DNA of 64,000 nt from a bacterium (GCA_016716565.1 JADJWC010000002.1:744001-808000); one strand, 5' to 3'; shown: positions 35,423 through 45,179, counted from the first letter of the stretch. Program-made: numbers and translations. The notes: generated from the letters alone by a model not told the origin.

Positions 35423-35461
35423 TTCTTCCTCCAATTTTTTATTAATATTTAATAATTACTT

Positions 35462-38404
35462 TTATCTTAACAAAATCATTTTTTTACTTGTGATGAAGTC
35501 GTTTACTCTTAGTTGATAAATGTAAACCCCGCTTGCTAACCCTGTACTACTAAATGTTACTTCATACCTGTCTGCTCTTTTAAATTCATTTAGTATTGTT
35601 TTTACTTTTTGCCCAAGTATGTCAAACACTTCAATTGTCACTACTCCATCTTGTGGAAGCTCATATCTTATTGTCGTCGTTGGATTGAATGGATTGGGGT
35701 AGTTCTGGTAAAGCACATAACTGTTTACAGGATTTGTTGCAGGCGGCGGTGTGTAAGTAATCGATGCAAAATTACTTTCGTATTCCTGTATTGCTCTCTG
35801 AACATTTTCTCTTGCTACTGTAACAGAATTCAATGGATCGCTTCCTCTGCCAATTACATAAGCAATAATTATTTCCTGTGGTTTATCTTTTTCTAATTGA
35901 AATGGACCTGTGCTGACTATATTCCTACAATCACGATTTTGTGAGCTCAACCAACCAATATCAGTAACAGGGTCACCTGAAACCCAAAACCTGGGATTGA
36001 TTTCACTACAATCAACTCCACCTTTAACTTCAAAATAAAGAAATGTACAGGGATCTGGATAAAAACCTGTCCTTGTCCGACCTTCGAGATAATTTCTTGC
36101 TTCATTTGCATCATTAGGATCATTAAGATCGGGATCACCGCCAATCGTCAAAGTGTGCGAAGTAATATTCAAGTTTAAAGCACCTACGATTTCTTCAACA
36201 CCAATCAAAGTTCCTTGAAAATTATAAGCGGTATCAAATGTATTGCCTGTTTTAATTATAGGTCCTTGTAATAAGGAGGTAAAGAAAGAAGGCGGATTAT
36301 CGCCATAGACCCAATCCGGTACATCAGAATAGTAAAAACCTGATTGAAGTAACGTATCACAGCCAACTATATCATCGTTTGCATCTCCTACATCTGCGTC
36401 TTCCCAAACTCCAAAATAAACTGAATCCATTATCTCAGCTGCTGAACCCGTATTCAGAATTTTGTACTTAATGAAAATAACATTTTCTAATTCTGGATCA
36501 TTTATTGCAAAAAGTGTTTGCCTTATTTCTATTCCTTGTGGTTCTGATTGCCATCTGCGCTGATATGCTGGTCTGCCGTCGTTAAAGACACACCAGGCAA
36601 TCACATCGCCAATTAATGGAGGCATATCTTCATTCAAATCCCACGTGCCGTTCCAGTTTTTATCAACAGGATTATAAATACCGTCTCCATCACCATCATA
36701 AAATTCAGCGCCAAGTGAAACAGCGTTTTTCCAATCCTGCCATGATGAACCAAATGGAAGATCGTCTTTTCTGACAACATAGATTCCAGAGAGGGGATCT
36801 TCCGGATCAGAGCCTACCATTCCCGGTATGTAATCTTCTACCAGTGAAGATGAGGCCACACCATTAGACCACATTGTGCCGTTTGTGTAACCAGAAAGAT
36901 AAAATCCTCCCGAAAAAAGAAATTCTCCTTCTTCGAATTTACCCAGCGATCCTATCCCCACAAGTGAAATATCACTTTTATAAGTAGACTGATTGTTCTC
37001 ATAATCTGAAGAAAGCACTCTCACCTCTAGATTATATTCCATACTCACATCCGCAAGTAATCCGGAATGATTCATTGGCAGTTCTATTTTATTCGCACTG
37101 AAATTATAACCATTAATATACCTGTGATTAAACAACGGAAAAGTATTAGCAAAAACTGAGTCATTTGCTTCTCCGTCATCGTGCAACCCGTCATCAAAAG
37201 CCTGCCCGATATAAACTGAATCATCAATCACAACCGTTACTGACTTTACCGCTTCATCATCAATTACCGTGAGCTTAAGGACAAAGGATTCATTTTCATA
37301 ATCCCTAAACTCTTCTTGTGCATATGCGTGGTAAACTTTCGGCGGGGTGAATTTCTCTTCGGATTCCTGCAATATTCCGTATGCTATATTGTGATGGAAC
37401 TCAGTCGGAATAATTTCGGAATATCTTTCAGTAGCAAATGAAATGAAGGATTTATTGTTAAATGTTGAAATGCTGTGTGAGTTGTCTTCGCCAATGTATC
37501 TAGTAAACTGGATTTCTTCTGACCAGGTTACTCCCCTATCACTGCTTATTTTATAGTAGATATCTTTATCACCGGAGCTCGTTGCTGCTGTAATATTATC
37601 TCTCTGATATACCACAATGATATTCCCGTTTGCTAATTCCAAAACCTTTGGTCTTCCTTCGTGATAAACCTGGTCTGCTATAACAATAGGGTCCGACCAA
37701 TTCAAGCCATAATCTGAACTGATGCGAGAATAAATTCCACTAAAATTTTGCACGATTCTTTCATAGACCGCTACGAGTGAATTTGGCCCGACAGAAATTA
37801 TCGATAATTCTCTCGTTCCATAAACGGCTGTCGGGGGGAACCAAAATGCATTAACACTCCAACTGGTTCCATCATCTAAACTCATTTTGTAAAAACTTCT
37901 ACTATCCCAATGGTTCCAAAAGCAAAGACAAATTTCGCCATTTTCCCATTGCGTAATATTTAAGAACCTCGAACTTTTCTGGAAAACAGGTTGTGATCCA
38001 CCACCCATAATACTCAATGGCTCAGACCAACTTTCTCCTAAATTATCAGAATAAATTAATTTCATTGATTCATTCATAACGGACCAGGCAAACAATATCC
38101 TTCCTGATATAGTTTTCAATGCAGTAAGATAAATTGCATCCTGAATAGTTAATAGATTTATTTCTTGGACAACTTTTGGATCCTGCCAGCTAATGCCCCT
38201 ATCGGTGCTTTTTGATGAGAAGATTGTATCCATTTCCGGATTAACATAGAAAATGATTATTTCATCTTCTGATATCCATACCGGTGCAGATTCTTTGATT
38301 GATTGTGAGATATCCTGAACGGGAAGCCTGGTAACTTCCTTAATTTGAGCGAAGGCAGATGTGCAAACCCCAAGTGCCAGCAAGAATTTGAGAATATTCT
38401 TCAT
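35462..38404 (-). CDS. T9SS-exported protein with sialidase-like propeller and the copy A/B domain
   Basis: This 980-residue exported protein has a signal peptide (MKNILKFLLALGVCTSAFAQ). Residues 25-350 carry BNR/sialidase-like Asp-box repeats (SSDYGLNWSDPIVI, SSDRGVTWSEEI, STDRGISWQDP). Residues about 490-880 match the body of copies A and B (VEDYIPGMVGSDPEDPLSG, DGDGIYNPVDKNWNGTWD, RRWQSEPQGIEIRQTLFA). The T9SS domain is at the end (NYPNPFNPTTTIRYELPQDGVVTIEVFDILGQ). No sialidase catalytic residues can be claimed; it may only bind. The sorting domain has no repeat insertions. It is upstream of copies A and B on the same strand and probably their parent family. Confidence 0.82.
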   Translation of the reverse strand: MKNILKFLLALGVCTSAFAQIKEVTRLPVQDISQSIKESAPVWISEDEIIIFYVNPEMDTIFSSKSTDRGISWQDPKVVQEINLLTIQDAIYLTALKTISGRILFAWSVMNESMKLIYSDNLGESWSEPLSIMGGGSQPVFQKSSRFLNITQWENGEICLCFWNHWDSRSFYKMSLDDGTSWSVNAFWFPPTAVYGTRELSIISVGPNSLVAVYERIVQNFSGIYSRISSDYGLNWSDPIVIADQVYHEGRPKVLELANGNIIVVYQRDNITAATSSGDKDIYYKISSDRGVTWSEEIQFTRYIGEDNSHSISTFNNKSFISFATERYSEIIPTEFHHNIAYGILQESEEKFTPPKVYHAYAQEEFRDYENESFVLKLTVIDDEAVKSVTVVIDDSVYIGQAFDDGLHDDGEANDSVFANTFPLFNHRYINGYNFSANKIELPMNHSGLLADVSMEYNLEVRVLSSDYENNQSTYKSDISLVGIGSLGKFEEGEFLFSGGFYLSGYTNGTMWSNGVASSSLVEDYIPGMVGSDPEDPLSGIYVVRKDDLPFGSSWQDWKNAVSLGAEFYDGDGDGIYNPVDKNWNGTWDLNEDMPPLIGDVIAWCVFNDGRPAYQRRWQSEPQGIEIRQTLFAINDPELENVIFIKYKILNTGSAAEIMDSVYFGVWEDADVGDANDDIVGCDTLLQSGFYYSDVPDWVYGDNPPSFFTSLLQGPIIKTGNTFDTAYNFQGTLIGVEEIVGALNLNITSHTLTIGGDPDLNDPNDANEARNYLEGRTRTGFYPDPCTFLYFEVKGGVDCSEINPRFWVSGDPVTDIGWLSSQNRDCRNIVSTGPFQLEKDKPQEIIIAYVIGRGSDPLNSVTVARENVQRAIQEYESNFASITYTPPPATNPVNSYVLYQNYPNPFNPTTTIRYELPQDGVVTIEVFDILGQKVKTILNEFKRADRYEVTFSSTGLASGVYIYQLRVNDFITSKKMILLR

Positions 38405-38533
38405 AATGCACCCTTAATTTTTACCCTGATTATTTTAAAATTAAATAAATTAATTGCCAGAGTAAACTAAAATATCAGAGAAATTTCGGGATTAATTTAT
38501 GCCAAAATTTATTGATTCAGATTGAGGCGGGAA

Positions 38534-39649
38534 TTATTTGTTTTTTGGCCAAACTGCGAGACGGTTGTCAATCTTCAGTCTTGCCAGACCTTCGCCTGTT
38601 CCAATCCAGAGATATTTTCCGTCGAAATGAAATGATAAAATTGAAGAAGATGTAATGTCCAATTCATTAAGGTCAACAGGTATCACCTGCTTGGTAATTC
38701 TGTTGATCAGGTATAAACCCTTTCCATACTCAAGTTTTTTCTGCTTGTCAAATTCATAAACACCGACCCAGATATAATTACCAATCCTGCATAGAGAATA
38801 TATTCCATTACCTCCGAGACCATCGCGTTTATATATCCTGTCCCAGTTAATTCTCCGGTCGTGAATGTAAACTCCGCCAAGATTAAAATCCGGTTCTTCA
38901 GCAGTTATGAATTCATCGGTTCCAAACCAGATGTTTCTTCCTTCGAAAAGAATTTTAGAAACTGAAACTGTTTTGCCTTCTTCTTTAAATGCTTTGGACT
39001 TATTTGAAAAATATCTCCATGCAGATGGATCAGTATGTTTCTTTTTTTTGTTGAATATGTGAACACCTGATTCTGTTCCAAACCAGACTAAGCTGTCGCC
39101 ATCGAGTTCAATCGATTTGATTGTATTTGATTTCTGATCATTCCCCTGGATACGACTGATGTCCTGGTAGTTTCTTGTTTTAAGATCGAATCGAGTAATG
39201 TTTCTGAATCTTCCTATCCACAAAACATTTTGTGATGGGTCAAATTTAAGAGAACGAATCCAGTTGCCGAATTCACCGCCCTGGGCAAATTTTCGTTTAT
39301 CCCAGCGTCCGCCCTTCTTTGTAAATGTGAACAATCCTTCTACCGATGCTGCCCAAACAAAATTCTTGCTCACTTCAATTGCGTAGAAAAGGTCGTCGCT
39401 CAGGTTTCCGCTTTTAGTAGAAAAGTTTGTCCATTTTCCATCAGCGATTGAATAACGGTAAATTCCCTGTCCATAAGTTGAAACCCACAGAAAACCTTCC
39501 TCTTCTGCTATGTCAGTAATAGCAGCACCTTTCAGAAATATTTCGGATTCTACCTGGGAGAGAATTTCAACGGATAAAAAAATGAATAGTAGAAAAACAG
39601 AAATGTATAAAGATGTTTTTTGAAAAATGGAATTTATTGCAAAAACCAT
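38534..39649 (-). CDS. Two-component-type sensor propeller protein without a kinase
   Basis: This 371-residue protein has an N-terminal signal or anchor helix (SIFQKTSLYISVFLLFIFLSVEILSQ) and then about six repeats of the two-component-regulator propeller type (FLWVSTYGQGIYRYSIADGKWTNF, VWAASVEGLFTFTKKGGRW, VWFGTESGVHIFN, IWFGTDEF, IWVGVYEFD, LWIGTGEGLARL). In hybrid sensors this propeller lies in the periplasm before a kinase; here it ends with no kinase part. The start ATG at 39649 follows the panB stop by 7 bases; the longer frame reads into panB. It is the last gene of this run. Confidence 0.8.
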   Translation of the reverse strand: MVFAINSIFQKTSLYISVFLLFIFLSVEILSQVESEIFLKGAAITDIAEEEGFLWVSTYGQGIYRYSIADGKWTNFSTKSGNLSDDLFYAIEVSKNFVWAASVEGLFTFTKKGGRWDKRKFAQGGEFGNWIRSLKFDPSQNVLWIGRFRNITRFDLKTRNYQDISRIQGNDQKSNTIKSIELDGDSLVWFGTESGVHIFNKKKKHTDPSAWRYFSNKSKAFKEEGKTVSVSKILFEGRNIWFGTDEFITAEEPDFNLGGVYIHDRRINWDRIYKRDGLGGNGIYSLCRIGNYIWVGVYEFDKQKKLEYGKGLYLINRITKQVIPVDLNELDITSSSILSFHFDGKYLWIGTGEGLARLKIDNRLAVWPKNK

Positions 39650-39656
39650 ATCCAAA

Positions 39657-40472
39657 TTAATAACTTTCGTCCGCTGATGGGAAGCTGCTTTTTTTAACAT
39701 CCACTATGTATGACTTAACAGCTTTATTAATTTCTTCTGCCAGTTTTGAATAATGTCTTACAAATCTCGGATGAAAATCAACGTTCAGTGCAAGCATATC
39801 CGGAGTAACGAGAATTTGTCCGTCACAATATTTTCCAGCACCAATTCCGATTGTTGGAATCGATAACGAGGATGTGATTTTTTTTGCAAGTGATGCCGGA
39901 ATTTTTTCGAGGACTACTGAGAATGCTCCAGCTTCTTCAAGAACTTTTGCATCACGAAAAATTTCTTCAGCTTCTTTTTTTGTTGTGCCTCGCTCTCTGT
40001 AACTGCCAAACTGATGAATACTCTGCGGAGTTAAACCAATGTGACCCATCACAGGAATTCCATTCTCAGTTATCTTTCTTACAGTTTCTGCAACACGTCT
40101 TCCACCTTCCAGTTTAACTGCCGCTGCATGAGTTTCCTTCAAAATTCTTCCGGCATTCCTGAAACCATCATCTGCACCGAGCTGATATGACATAAAAGGC
40201 ATATCAACAACAACCATTGCACGGTTAACTCCTTTTGTCACTGCCTTTGTATGATAAATCATTTCATCCATTGTAACCGGCAGAGTGGTTTCATTACCCT
40301 GGAAAACATTGCTGAGCGAATCTCCGACAAGGATTATATCTATTCCTGCTTCATCCAGAATTTTTGCGGTGATAAAATCGTAAGCGGTAAGAGCAGTTAT
40401 CTTAATTTTTTTCTTCTTTAAAATATCGAGAGCTTTTGTAGTAACTTTTTTTATTTCTTTTTCTGATGACAT
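39657..40472 (-). CDS. panB: 3-methyl-2-oxobutanoate hydroxymethyltransferase
   Basis: PanB makes ketopantoate from 2-oxoisovalerate and methylenetetrahydrofolate, the first step to pantothenate and coenzyme A. Motifs: ALTAYDFITAKILDEAGIDIILVGDSL, MIYHTKAVTKGV, DMPFMSYQ, KLEGGRRVAETV, PVMGHIGLTPQSIHQFGSYRERG, SLSIPTIGIGAGKYCDGQILVTPDML. At 271 residues it is standard. Its start overlaps the lipoate-type ligase stop by one base (TAATG), so it is translationally coupled. panC and panD are not in this window. Confidence 0.93.
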   Translation of the reverse strand: MSSEKEIKKVTTKALDILKKKKIKITALTAYDFITAKILDEAGIDIILVGDSLSNVFQGNETTLPVTMDEMIYHTKAVTKGVNRAMVVVDMPFMSYQLGADDGFRNAGRILKETHAAAVKLEGGRRVAETVRKITENGIPVMGHIGLTPQSIHQFGSYRERGTTKKEAEEIFRDAKVLEEAGAFSVVLEKIPASLAKKITSSLSIPTIGIGAGKYCDGQILVTPDMLALNVDFHPRFVRHYSKLAEEINKAVKSYIVDVKKSSFPSADESY

Positions 40473-41230
40473 TAGTTTACCTGTGAAATACTTTCTGTAA
40501 ATATTTCTTCTTGCAGCTTAACATTAAAGTGATTTTCAAATCCCTTCTTGATCGAACCGGCTAACACCTGATAATCAATCTTCTCGTTGATTATCGCCTC
40601 AAGTTCAGTAGTTGTTTGTTCAATTTCTAATTTTAACTCTTCAATTTTTTCACCGGGAAGAGTTAGATAATCAATTATCCTTTTATGAAAATTACCGCAA
40701 AGAATAGATCCGTGCTGAAGAATAACATTTCCAATTTTGCGCTGCGCGCTTCCGACAACTTTTTTCCCTTCATAATTTAGTTCGTTCATCGCGGAAACTG
40801 CAAAACACAATGTACTTTTTGAATCTTTGTAGAAAGACGGAAAATGAGGCTGTGAATGTTCAAGTTCAATTTTTTCAAAGACAGTGTCGTAATTAATTAA
40901 TCCTTTTCGCAATGCAAGATTAATTTCACGATAAATTTGTTTTGGTGTTTTGTCTTCAGAGACAGGGTAGACAACTGAGTAAGTCAATTCTTCAGCATGA
41001 AGGATTGCTCTGCCGCCTGTTGGTCTTTTTACAGCAGTAAAACCATCATCAGATATTTTTTTTTGATCAATAGAATTGTAATCCTGATTCGCGCCGAGAG
41101 AAATACAGTAAGGCTGCCAGCGATAAACTCTTAATACAGGCACACCGGAAAAATTTCTGACAAGCTCAAGATCAAATTCCATATTAAAATCGCCGGTATT
41201 TGAACCGGTATTTAAAAAGCGCCAGATCAT
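40472..41230 (-). CDS. Lipoate/octanoate-protein ligase family, LipM-like
   Basis: This 252-residue protein has the biotin/lipoate A/B transferase fold. Its motifs are RPTGGRAILHAEELTYSVV, KKVVGSAQRK with the probable catalytic lysine (157), and GNVILQHGSILCG. A cysteine at 142 (STLCFAVSAMNEL) lines up with the active-site Cys of LipM octanoyltransferase, so it probably moves octanoyl groups from acyl-carrier protein to GcvH or E2 subunits. An LplA ligase is the alternative. It overlaps the end of lpxA by 4 bases (ATGA). Its place between lipid A and pantothenate genes is unusual. Confidence 0.82.
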   Translation of the reverse strand: MIWRFLNTGSNTGDFNMEFDLELVRNFSGVPVLRVYRWQPYCISLGANQDYNSIDQKKISDDGFTAVKRPTGGRAILHAEELTYSVVYPVSEDKTPKQIYREINLALRKGLINYDTVFEKIELEHSQPHFPSFYKDSKSTLCFAVSAMNELNYEGKKVVGSAQRKIGNVILQHGSILCGNFHKRIIDYLTLPGEKIEELKLEIEQTTTELEAIINEKIDYQVLAGSIKKGFENHFNVKLQEEIFTESISQVN

Positions 41231-42003
41231 TTACCAACAATTCCCCTTTTCGTGCCGCTTAAAAAGTTCAATACTTTCCGGACATAATTATTACCACCAA
41301 ATTTGGACTCTATGATTTCTACTGCCTGGGTAACATTCAAAGATTTATCATATAAATATCTGTAGGCTTCCTTGAGCATCTGAATATCTTCAGATTTAAA
41401 TCCTCTTCTTCTCAATCCAACAACATTAAGTCCTCCAAATTCGGCCGGATCATTCACAGCAAGAATATACGGCGGAACATCCTGTGTTATTTTAGCCGCA
41501 CCTGCAATCATGGAATGTTCGCCAACACGTGAAAACTGATGTAATCCAGCCAAACCACCGATAATCACCCAATCTTCAATATGAGAATGTCCTCCAATCT
41601 GCACAGAGTTAGCAATGATACAATTGTCACCAATTACGCAATCGTGAGGTACATGACTATAGGCCATCAGCAGACAATTTTTTCCAACCTGTGATTTGCC
41701 TGTTTCTTTAGTACCTCTGTGCAGAGTTGCAAATTCTCGCACGACAGTATTATCACCAATAATAAAAAGAGTTGGTTCACCTGAAAATTTTAAATCCTGT
41801 GGAAGGTTAGCAACAGACGCTCCCTGAGAAATTTTAACCTTGTTACCGATTCTCGCTCCGTTATATACTACTGCGTGTGGTCCAATGGAACAATCATTTC
41901 CAATTTCTACATCACCTTCAATAATGGCGTATGGTCCAACAATTAAATTTTCCCCAAATTTTGCTTCGGGACTAACGATCGCAGTAGGATGAATATTTTT
42001 CAT
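41227..42003 (-). CDS. lpxA: UDP-N-acetylglucosamine acyltransferase
   Basis: LpxA adds the first 3-OH fatty acid to UDP-GlcNAc in lipid A synthesis. The left-handed parallel beta-helix shows as hexapeptide repeats (IHPTAIVSPEAKFGENLIVGPYAIIEGDVEIGNDCSIGPHAVVY), with the catalytic His in CLLMAYSHVPHDCVIGDN. The C-terminal helical part (GLRRRGFKSEDIQMLKEAYRYLY) is typical. Its 258 residues match the family. It starts 2 bases after the lpxC/fabZ stop and overlaps the next gene, so the lipid A genes form one operon. Confidence 0.94.
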   Translation of the reverse strand: MKNIHPTAIVSPEAKFGENLIVGPYAIIEGDVEIGNDCSIGPHAVVYNGARIGNKVKISQGASVANLPQDLKFSGEPTLFIIGDNTVVREFATLHRGTKETGKSQVGKNCLLMAYSHVPHDCVIGDNCIIANSVQIGGHSHIEDWVIIGGLAGLHQFSRVGEHSMIAGAAKITQDVPPYILAVNDPAEFGGLNVVGLRRRGFKSEDIQMLKEAYRYLYDKSLNVTQAVEIIESKFGGNNYVRKVLNFLSGTKRGIVGK

Positions 42004-42005
42004 TT

Positions 42006-43424
42006 TTATTTTGAATTATTATTTGTCTTCGGCTTGTCAACAATGCCGGCCATAAAATCTGCTTCGGCAGCAAGAACCTCATCAACATAAGCTTTTCCTT
42101 TCATAAGAATCACTTTGCTTTTCTTCTGCACAAGTTCAACTTCCATAAATAATTGATCACCGGGAACAACAGGTTTCCTGAACTTTGCATTATTTATTTG
42201 CATAAAGTAGACGAGATGATCCTGCGGATCGGGAATAGAACCAAGCAGCAGCACTCCTCCAGTCTGCGCCATTGCTTCAAGAATCAGAACACCAGGCATT
42301 ATCGGATTACCAGGAAAATGTCCCGGGAAGAATGGTTCATTTGTAGTTACTGATTTTACACCGATAACTTTTTTATCAACTTCAAGATCGATTATTTTAT
42401 CAACCAGCAGAAATGGATAACGGTGTGGAAGAATTCTTTCAATTGCATTTGCATCGAAAACTACACCTTCTTTTTTAACTATCTGATATTTTTTTACGAT
42501 CTTTTTCTGCTGGTATAATTTTCTCACCTGCTTTGCAAATTCAACATTAGCTTTGTGTCCAGGACGAGCAGCCAGTATCTGCGCTTTCAACGGTGCACCA
42601 ATCAGTGCGAGATCGCCAATAAGGTCAAGTAATTTGTGTCTTACTGGTTCATTCCTGAATCGAAGCTGCTTATTATTTAAAATTCCGTTATCTCCCAGAA
42701 CAAATTTTTGTGTCACACCAATTTTTTTACCAAGTTCGGAAAGATGCTGTTCGTTTAACTTATGATCAACAATTACTACTGCATTATCTATATCACCGCC
42801 TTTTATCAATCCCTGATCTGCTAAGGCTTCAACTTCACTTAAGAAACAAAAAGTTCTTGCAGGTGCAAACTCTGAAGCAAATTCTTTTTCAAAATCAAAC
42901 AAGCCGGTATGCTGGCTGCCCAATGCCGGATTCTGATAATCTACCATAACTGTGACACGGTAATCATCGAGCGGTAGAGCAACAATATCGATCTGCCTGT
43001 CATCTTCGTGATGCATAATTGTTTGATCAATCACAAGATAATCTTTCGGAGCTTCCTGCTGCTCAAAACCTGCGCTCTGCAACGCTTCAACAAAAGGAAG
43101 TGAACTGCCGTCACCAACCGGAGGCTCAATTCCTTCAACTTCAATAATTATATTGTCGATTTGAAGACCCATAATCGCTGCTAAAACATGTTCAACTGTA
43201 TGAACTTTAGCTTCACCAATCCCAATTGTCGTTCCGCGGGAAACATCGACAACATTTTCAGCTATAGCTGGTATTTCAGGTCTGCCGCCAAGGTCCGCTC
43301 TGATAAATTTTATTCCGTGATTTTCAGGTGCAGGTTTAAAGGTAAGTTTGCATTCAGTTCCAGTATGAAGTCCAATTCCAGTTATTGAAACAGGCTTAGC
43401 TATTGTTCTTTGCTGTTCAAGCAT
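42006..43424 (-). CDS. lpxC/fabZ: Bifunctional LpxC deacetylase and FabZ dehydratase
   Basis: This is a fusion. Residues 1 to about 310 are LpxC, the zinc deacetylase that commits UDP-3-O-acyl-GlcNAc to lipid A, with HTVEHVLAAI (His79 zinc ligand) and the LDLIGDLALIGAP segment. From about 325 to the end is FabZ, the 3-hydroxyacyl-ACP dehydratase, with ILPHRYPFLLVDK, HFPGNPIMPGVLILEAMAQ. Fusing the two is a feature of Bacteroidota and Chlorobi genomes. It balances lipid A and fatty-acid synthesis in one protein. It lies in the lpxD-lpxC/fabZ-lpxA run; the 103-base gap to lpxD is the longest in it. Confidence 0.94.
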   Translation of the reverse strand: MLEQQRTIAKPVSITGIGLHTGTECKLTFKPAPENHGIKFIRADLGGRPEIPAIAENVVDVSRGTTIGIGEAKVHTVEHVLAAIMGLQIDNIIIEVEGIEPPVGDGSSLPFVEALQSAGFEQQEAPKDYLVIDQTIMHHEDDRQIDIVALPLDDYRVTVMVDYQNPALGSQHTGLFDFEKEFASEFAPARTFCFLSEVEALADQGLIKGGDIDNAVVIVDHKLNEQHLSELGKKIGVTQKFVLGDNGILNNKQLRFRNEPVRHKLLDLIGDLALIGAPLKAQILAARPGHKANVEFAKQVRKLYQQKKIVKKYQIVKKEGVVFDANAIERILPHRYPFLLVDKIIDLEVDKKVIGVKSVTTNEPFFPGHFPGNPIMPGVLILEAMAQTGGVLLLGSIPDPQDHLVYFMQINNAKFRKPVVPGDQLFMEVELVQKKSKVILMKGKAYVDEVLAAEADFMAGIVDKPKTNNNSK

Positions 43425-43527
43425 TTAAAATCCGATTTATTTACGATTTGATTGGATTAATTGATGTGAAAATTAGTAAGATGAGCCCTGATTTCCAATA
43501 AAAGAAGACAGTTAGTTAATAACCATA

Positions 43528-44589
43528 TCAGGAATTTTTTGGTGGCAGTAGTTCTTTAAGTCTTCTAATTTCTTCTTCTAAATTTTTGATGCGCTCTACA
43601 TACTCAGGAAAATTTCTATAATGTGCTTCGAGAGTTCTTGCTTTCTTCGCTTCCTTCGCCGGATATCCAAAATATAATCCCGGCTTTGAAATTGTTTTTG
43701 GAACGCCTGACTGAGCCATTAAGACTACGTTATCTGTAATTTCGAGATGTCCTGCAATTCCCACCTGACCTGCTACGATAACATTGTTTCCGATTTTTAC
43801 ACTTCCTGAAACACCGCTTTGAGCTGACATTACTGTGTTATTTCCAACGGTAACATTGTGAGCGATCTGAACAAGGTTGTCGATCTTCACACCTTTCTTG
43901 ATGATAGTACTTCCAAGAGTTGCTCTGTCAATTGTCGTGTTCGCACCAATTTCAACGTCATCTTCAATTATTACATTTCCGATCTGCGGAACTTTTATAT
44001 AAGCACCAGATTCATCCTTCTGATATCCAAATCCATCGGAACCGATCACAGCACCAGCATGAATAATTACATTTTTTCCAAGCTTGCAATCTTCACGAAT
44101 GCTGACATTCTGAAAAATTAATGTGTTATCCCCGATTTCAACATTATCCATGATAACTGTGTTATGAAAAATTTTAACTCCGTCGCCAACTTTGCAATTA
44201 GCACCGATCACAACATTTTTACCAATAGCTACATTCTTACCAAATGAAGTTGATTCGTGCACAAAACAGCTTTTATCAATACCTTCCAGTTCGAAACTCG
44301 GTGAAAAGAATTTTAACAAAACAGCAGCAAATGCTTTTTCGGGTGCATCAACCTCGATGTAAGTGATGTCATTACGTGATTTAGCAAAATCATTTTTTAC
44401 AATTATTGCAGATGCTTTAGTTGCGGGGAAGAATTTTTCAAATGCTGGGAGATATAAGAATGTCAGATCCCCTTCTCCAGCTTCATCAATTCTTGCGAGG
44501 GAATTAATTGTAATATTTGAACCGCCGGTAACTTTTCCATTGACCAGCTTTGCTATTTCGGAAACTTTAATGCTGATATTCTTACTCAA
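43528..44589 (-). CDS. lpxD: UDP-3-O-acylglucosamine N-acyltransferase
   Basis: LpxD adds the second hydroxy fatty acid in lipid A synthesis. The N-terminal uridine-binding domain (VSEIAKLVNGKVTGGSNITINSLARIDEAGEGDLTFLYLP) is followed by the beta-helix, with GSDGFGYQKDESG and the catalytic His in LVQIAHNVTVGNNT. A C-terminal helical tail (YVERIKNLEEEIRRLKELLP) completes it. Its TTG start overlaps the OmpH-type gene's stop by 8 bases, a sign of coupled translation. 353 residues, standard. Confidence 0.93.
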   Translation of the reverse strand: MSKNISIKVSEIAKLVNGKVTGGSNITINSLARIDEAGEGDLTFLYLPAFEKFFPATKASAIIVKNDFAKSRNDITYIEVDAPEKAFAAVLLKFFSPSFELEGIDKSCFVHESTSFGKNVAIGKNVVIGANCKVGDGVKIFHNTVIMDNVEIGDNTLIFQNVSIREDCKLGKNVIIHAGAVIGSDGFGYQKDESGAYIKVPQIGNVIIEDDVEIGANTTIDRATLGSTIIKKGVKIDNLVQIAHNVTVGNNTVMSAQSGVSGSVKIGNNVIVAGQVGIAGHLEITDNVVLMAQSGVPKTISKPGLYFGYPAKEAKKARTLEAHYRNFPEYVERIKNLEEEIRRLKELLPPKNS

Positions 44590-45100
44590 GTTTTAATCTT
44601 TCAATTACCTTTGGTGTCAGATCATATTCGGGTTTGGCAAAGAGGAAAAGGATATCACCGCTTCTGTCGAATACAAAGTCAAGAGCCTCTTCGTTTGCTA
44701 TCTGCTGAATGATAGTGAAAACTTTATTTTGTATTGGTTTCATCACTTCGTTTTGTTTTTGGAAGAGTTCTCCGTTAGCACCAAATTTTTTATCGCGGTA
44801 ATCCGAAATCTCCTTTTGAAGCTTGGTAATTTCTGCCATTGCCTCGGCACTCGTCTGCTCGGTCATAATCAACTTTCTTTTTTCATAATCATCCTGTTTT
44901 GCTTTCAGCTCGCCTTCCATTTTTCTAAGCTCAGACTGCCACTCCTGAACTAACGCATCGAGCTGCTGTCTTGCATCCTGAACATCAGGATAGTTATCCA
45001 TGATTGTATCAGAATCCACATAGCCGATTTTCAATTGTGCAAAGCTTATAAAAGAATACAGCGGTAAGTATAAAAACAAAGAGAAGAGAATGAATTTCAT
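44582..45100 (-). CDS. OmpH/Skp-family periplasmic chaperone, second copy
   Basis: Skp-type chaperones carry unfolded outer-membrane proteins across the periplasm to BamA. The signal peptide (MKFILFSLFLYLPLYSFISFAQ) is followed by KIGYVDSDTIMDNYPDVQDARQQLD and a charged coiled arm (QSELRKMEGELKAKQDDYEKRKL). The end is DFVFDRSGDILFLFAKPEYDLTPKVIERLK. At 172 residues it is the usual length. It follows a close relative (45180-45701), so the genome has at least two. A GGAG ribosome-binding site precedes the ATG. Confidence 0.88.
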   Translation of the reverse strand: MKFILFSLFLYLPLYSFISFAQLKIGYVDSDTIMDNYPDVQDARQQLDALVQEWQSELRKMEGELKAKQDDYEKRKLIMTEQTSAEAMAEITKLQKEISDYRDKKFGANGELFQKQNEVMKPIQNKVFTIIQQIANEEALDFVFDRSGDILFLFAKPEYDLTPKVIERLKLE

Positions 45101-45131
45101 AATGACTCCGGGGAGTTAAAATTTTTAATTA

Positions 45132-45160
45132 CAGGTTCTTCCACAAAAAGAAAGAACCTG
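45132..45160 (-). terminator. Hairpin between the two OmpH-type genes
   Basis: CAGGTTCTT (45132-45140) and AAGAACCTG (45152-45160) form a 9-bp stem with an 11-base loop. On the minus strand it is followed by TAATTAAAAATTTT, a weak T tract. It could be a partial terminator that lowers expression downstream, or a processing site. Confidence 0.4.
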
Positions 45161-45179
45161 CTGATTAAAATAAATGAAA

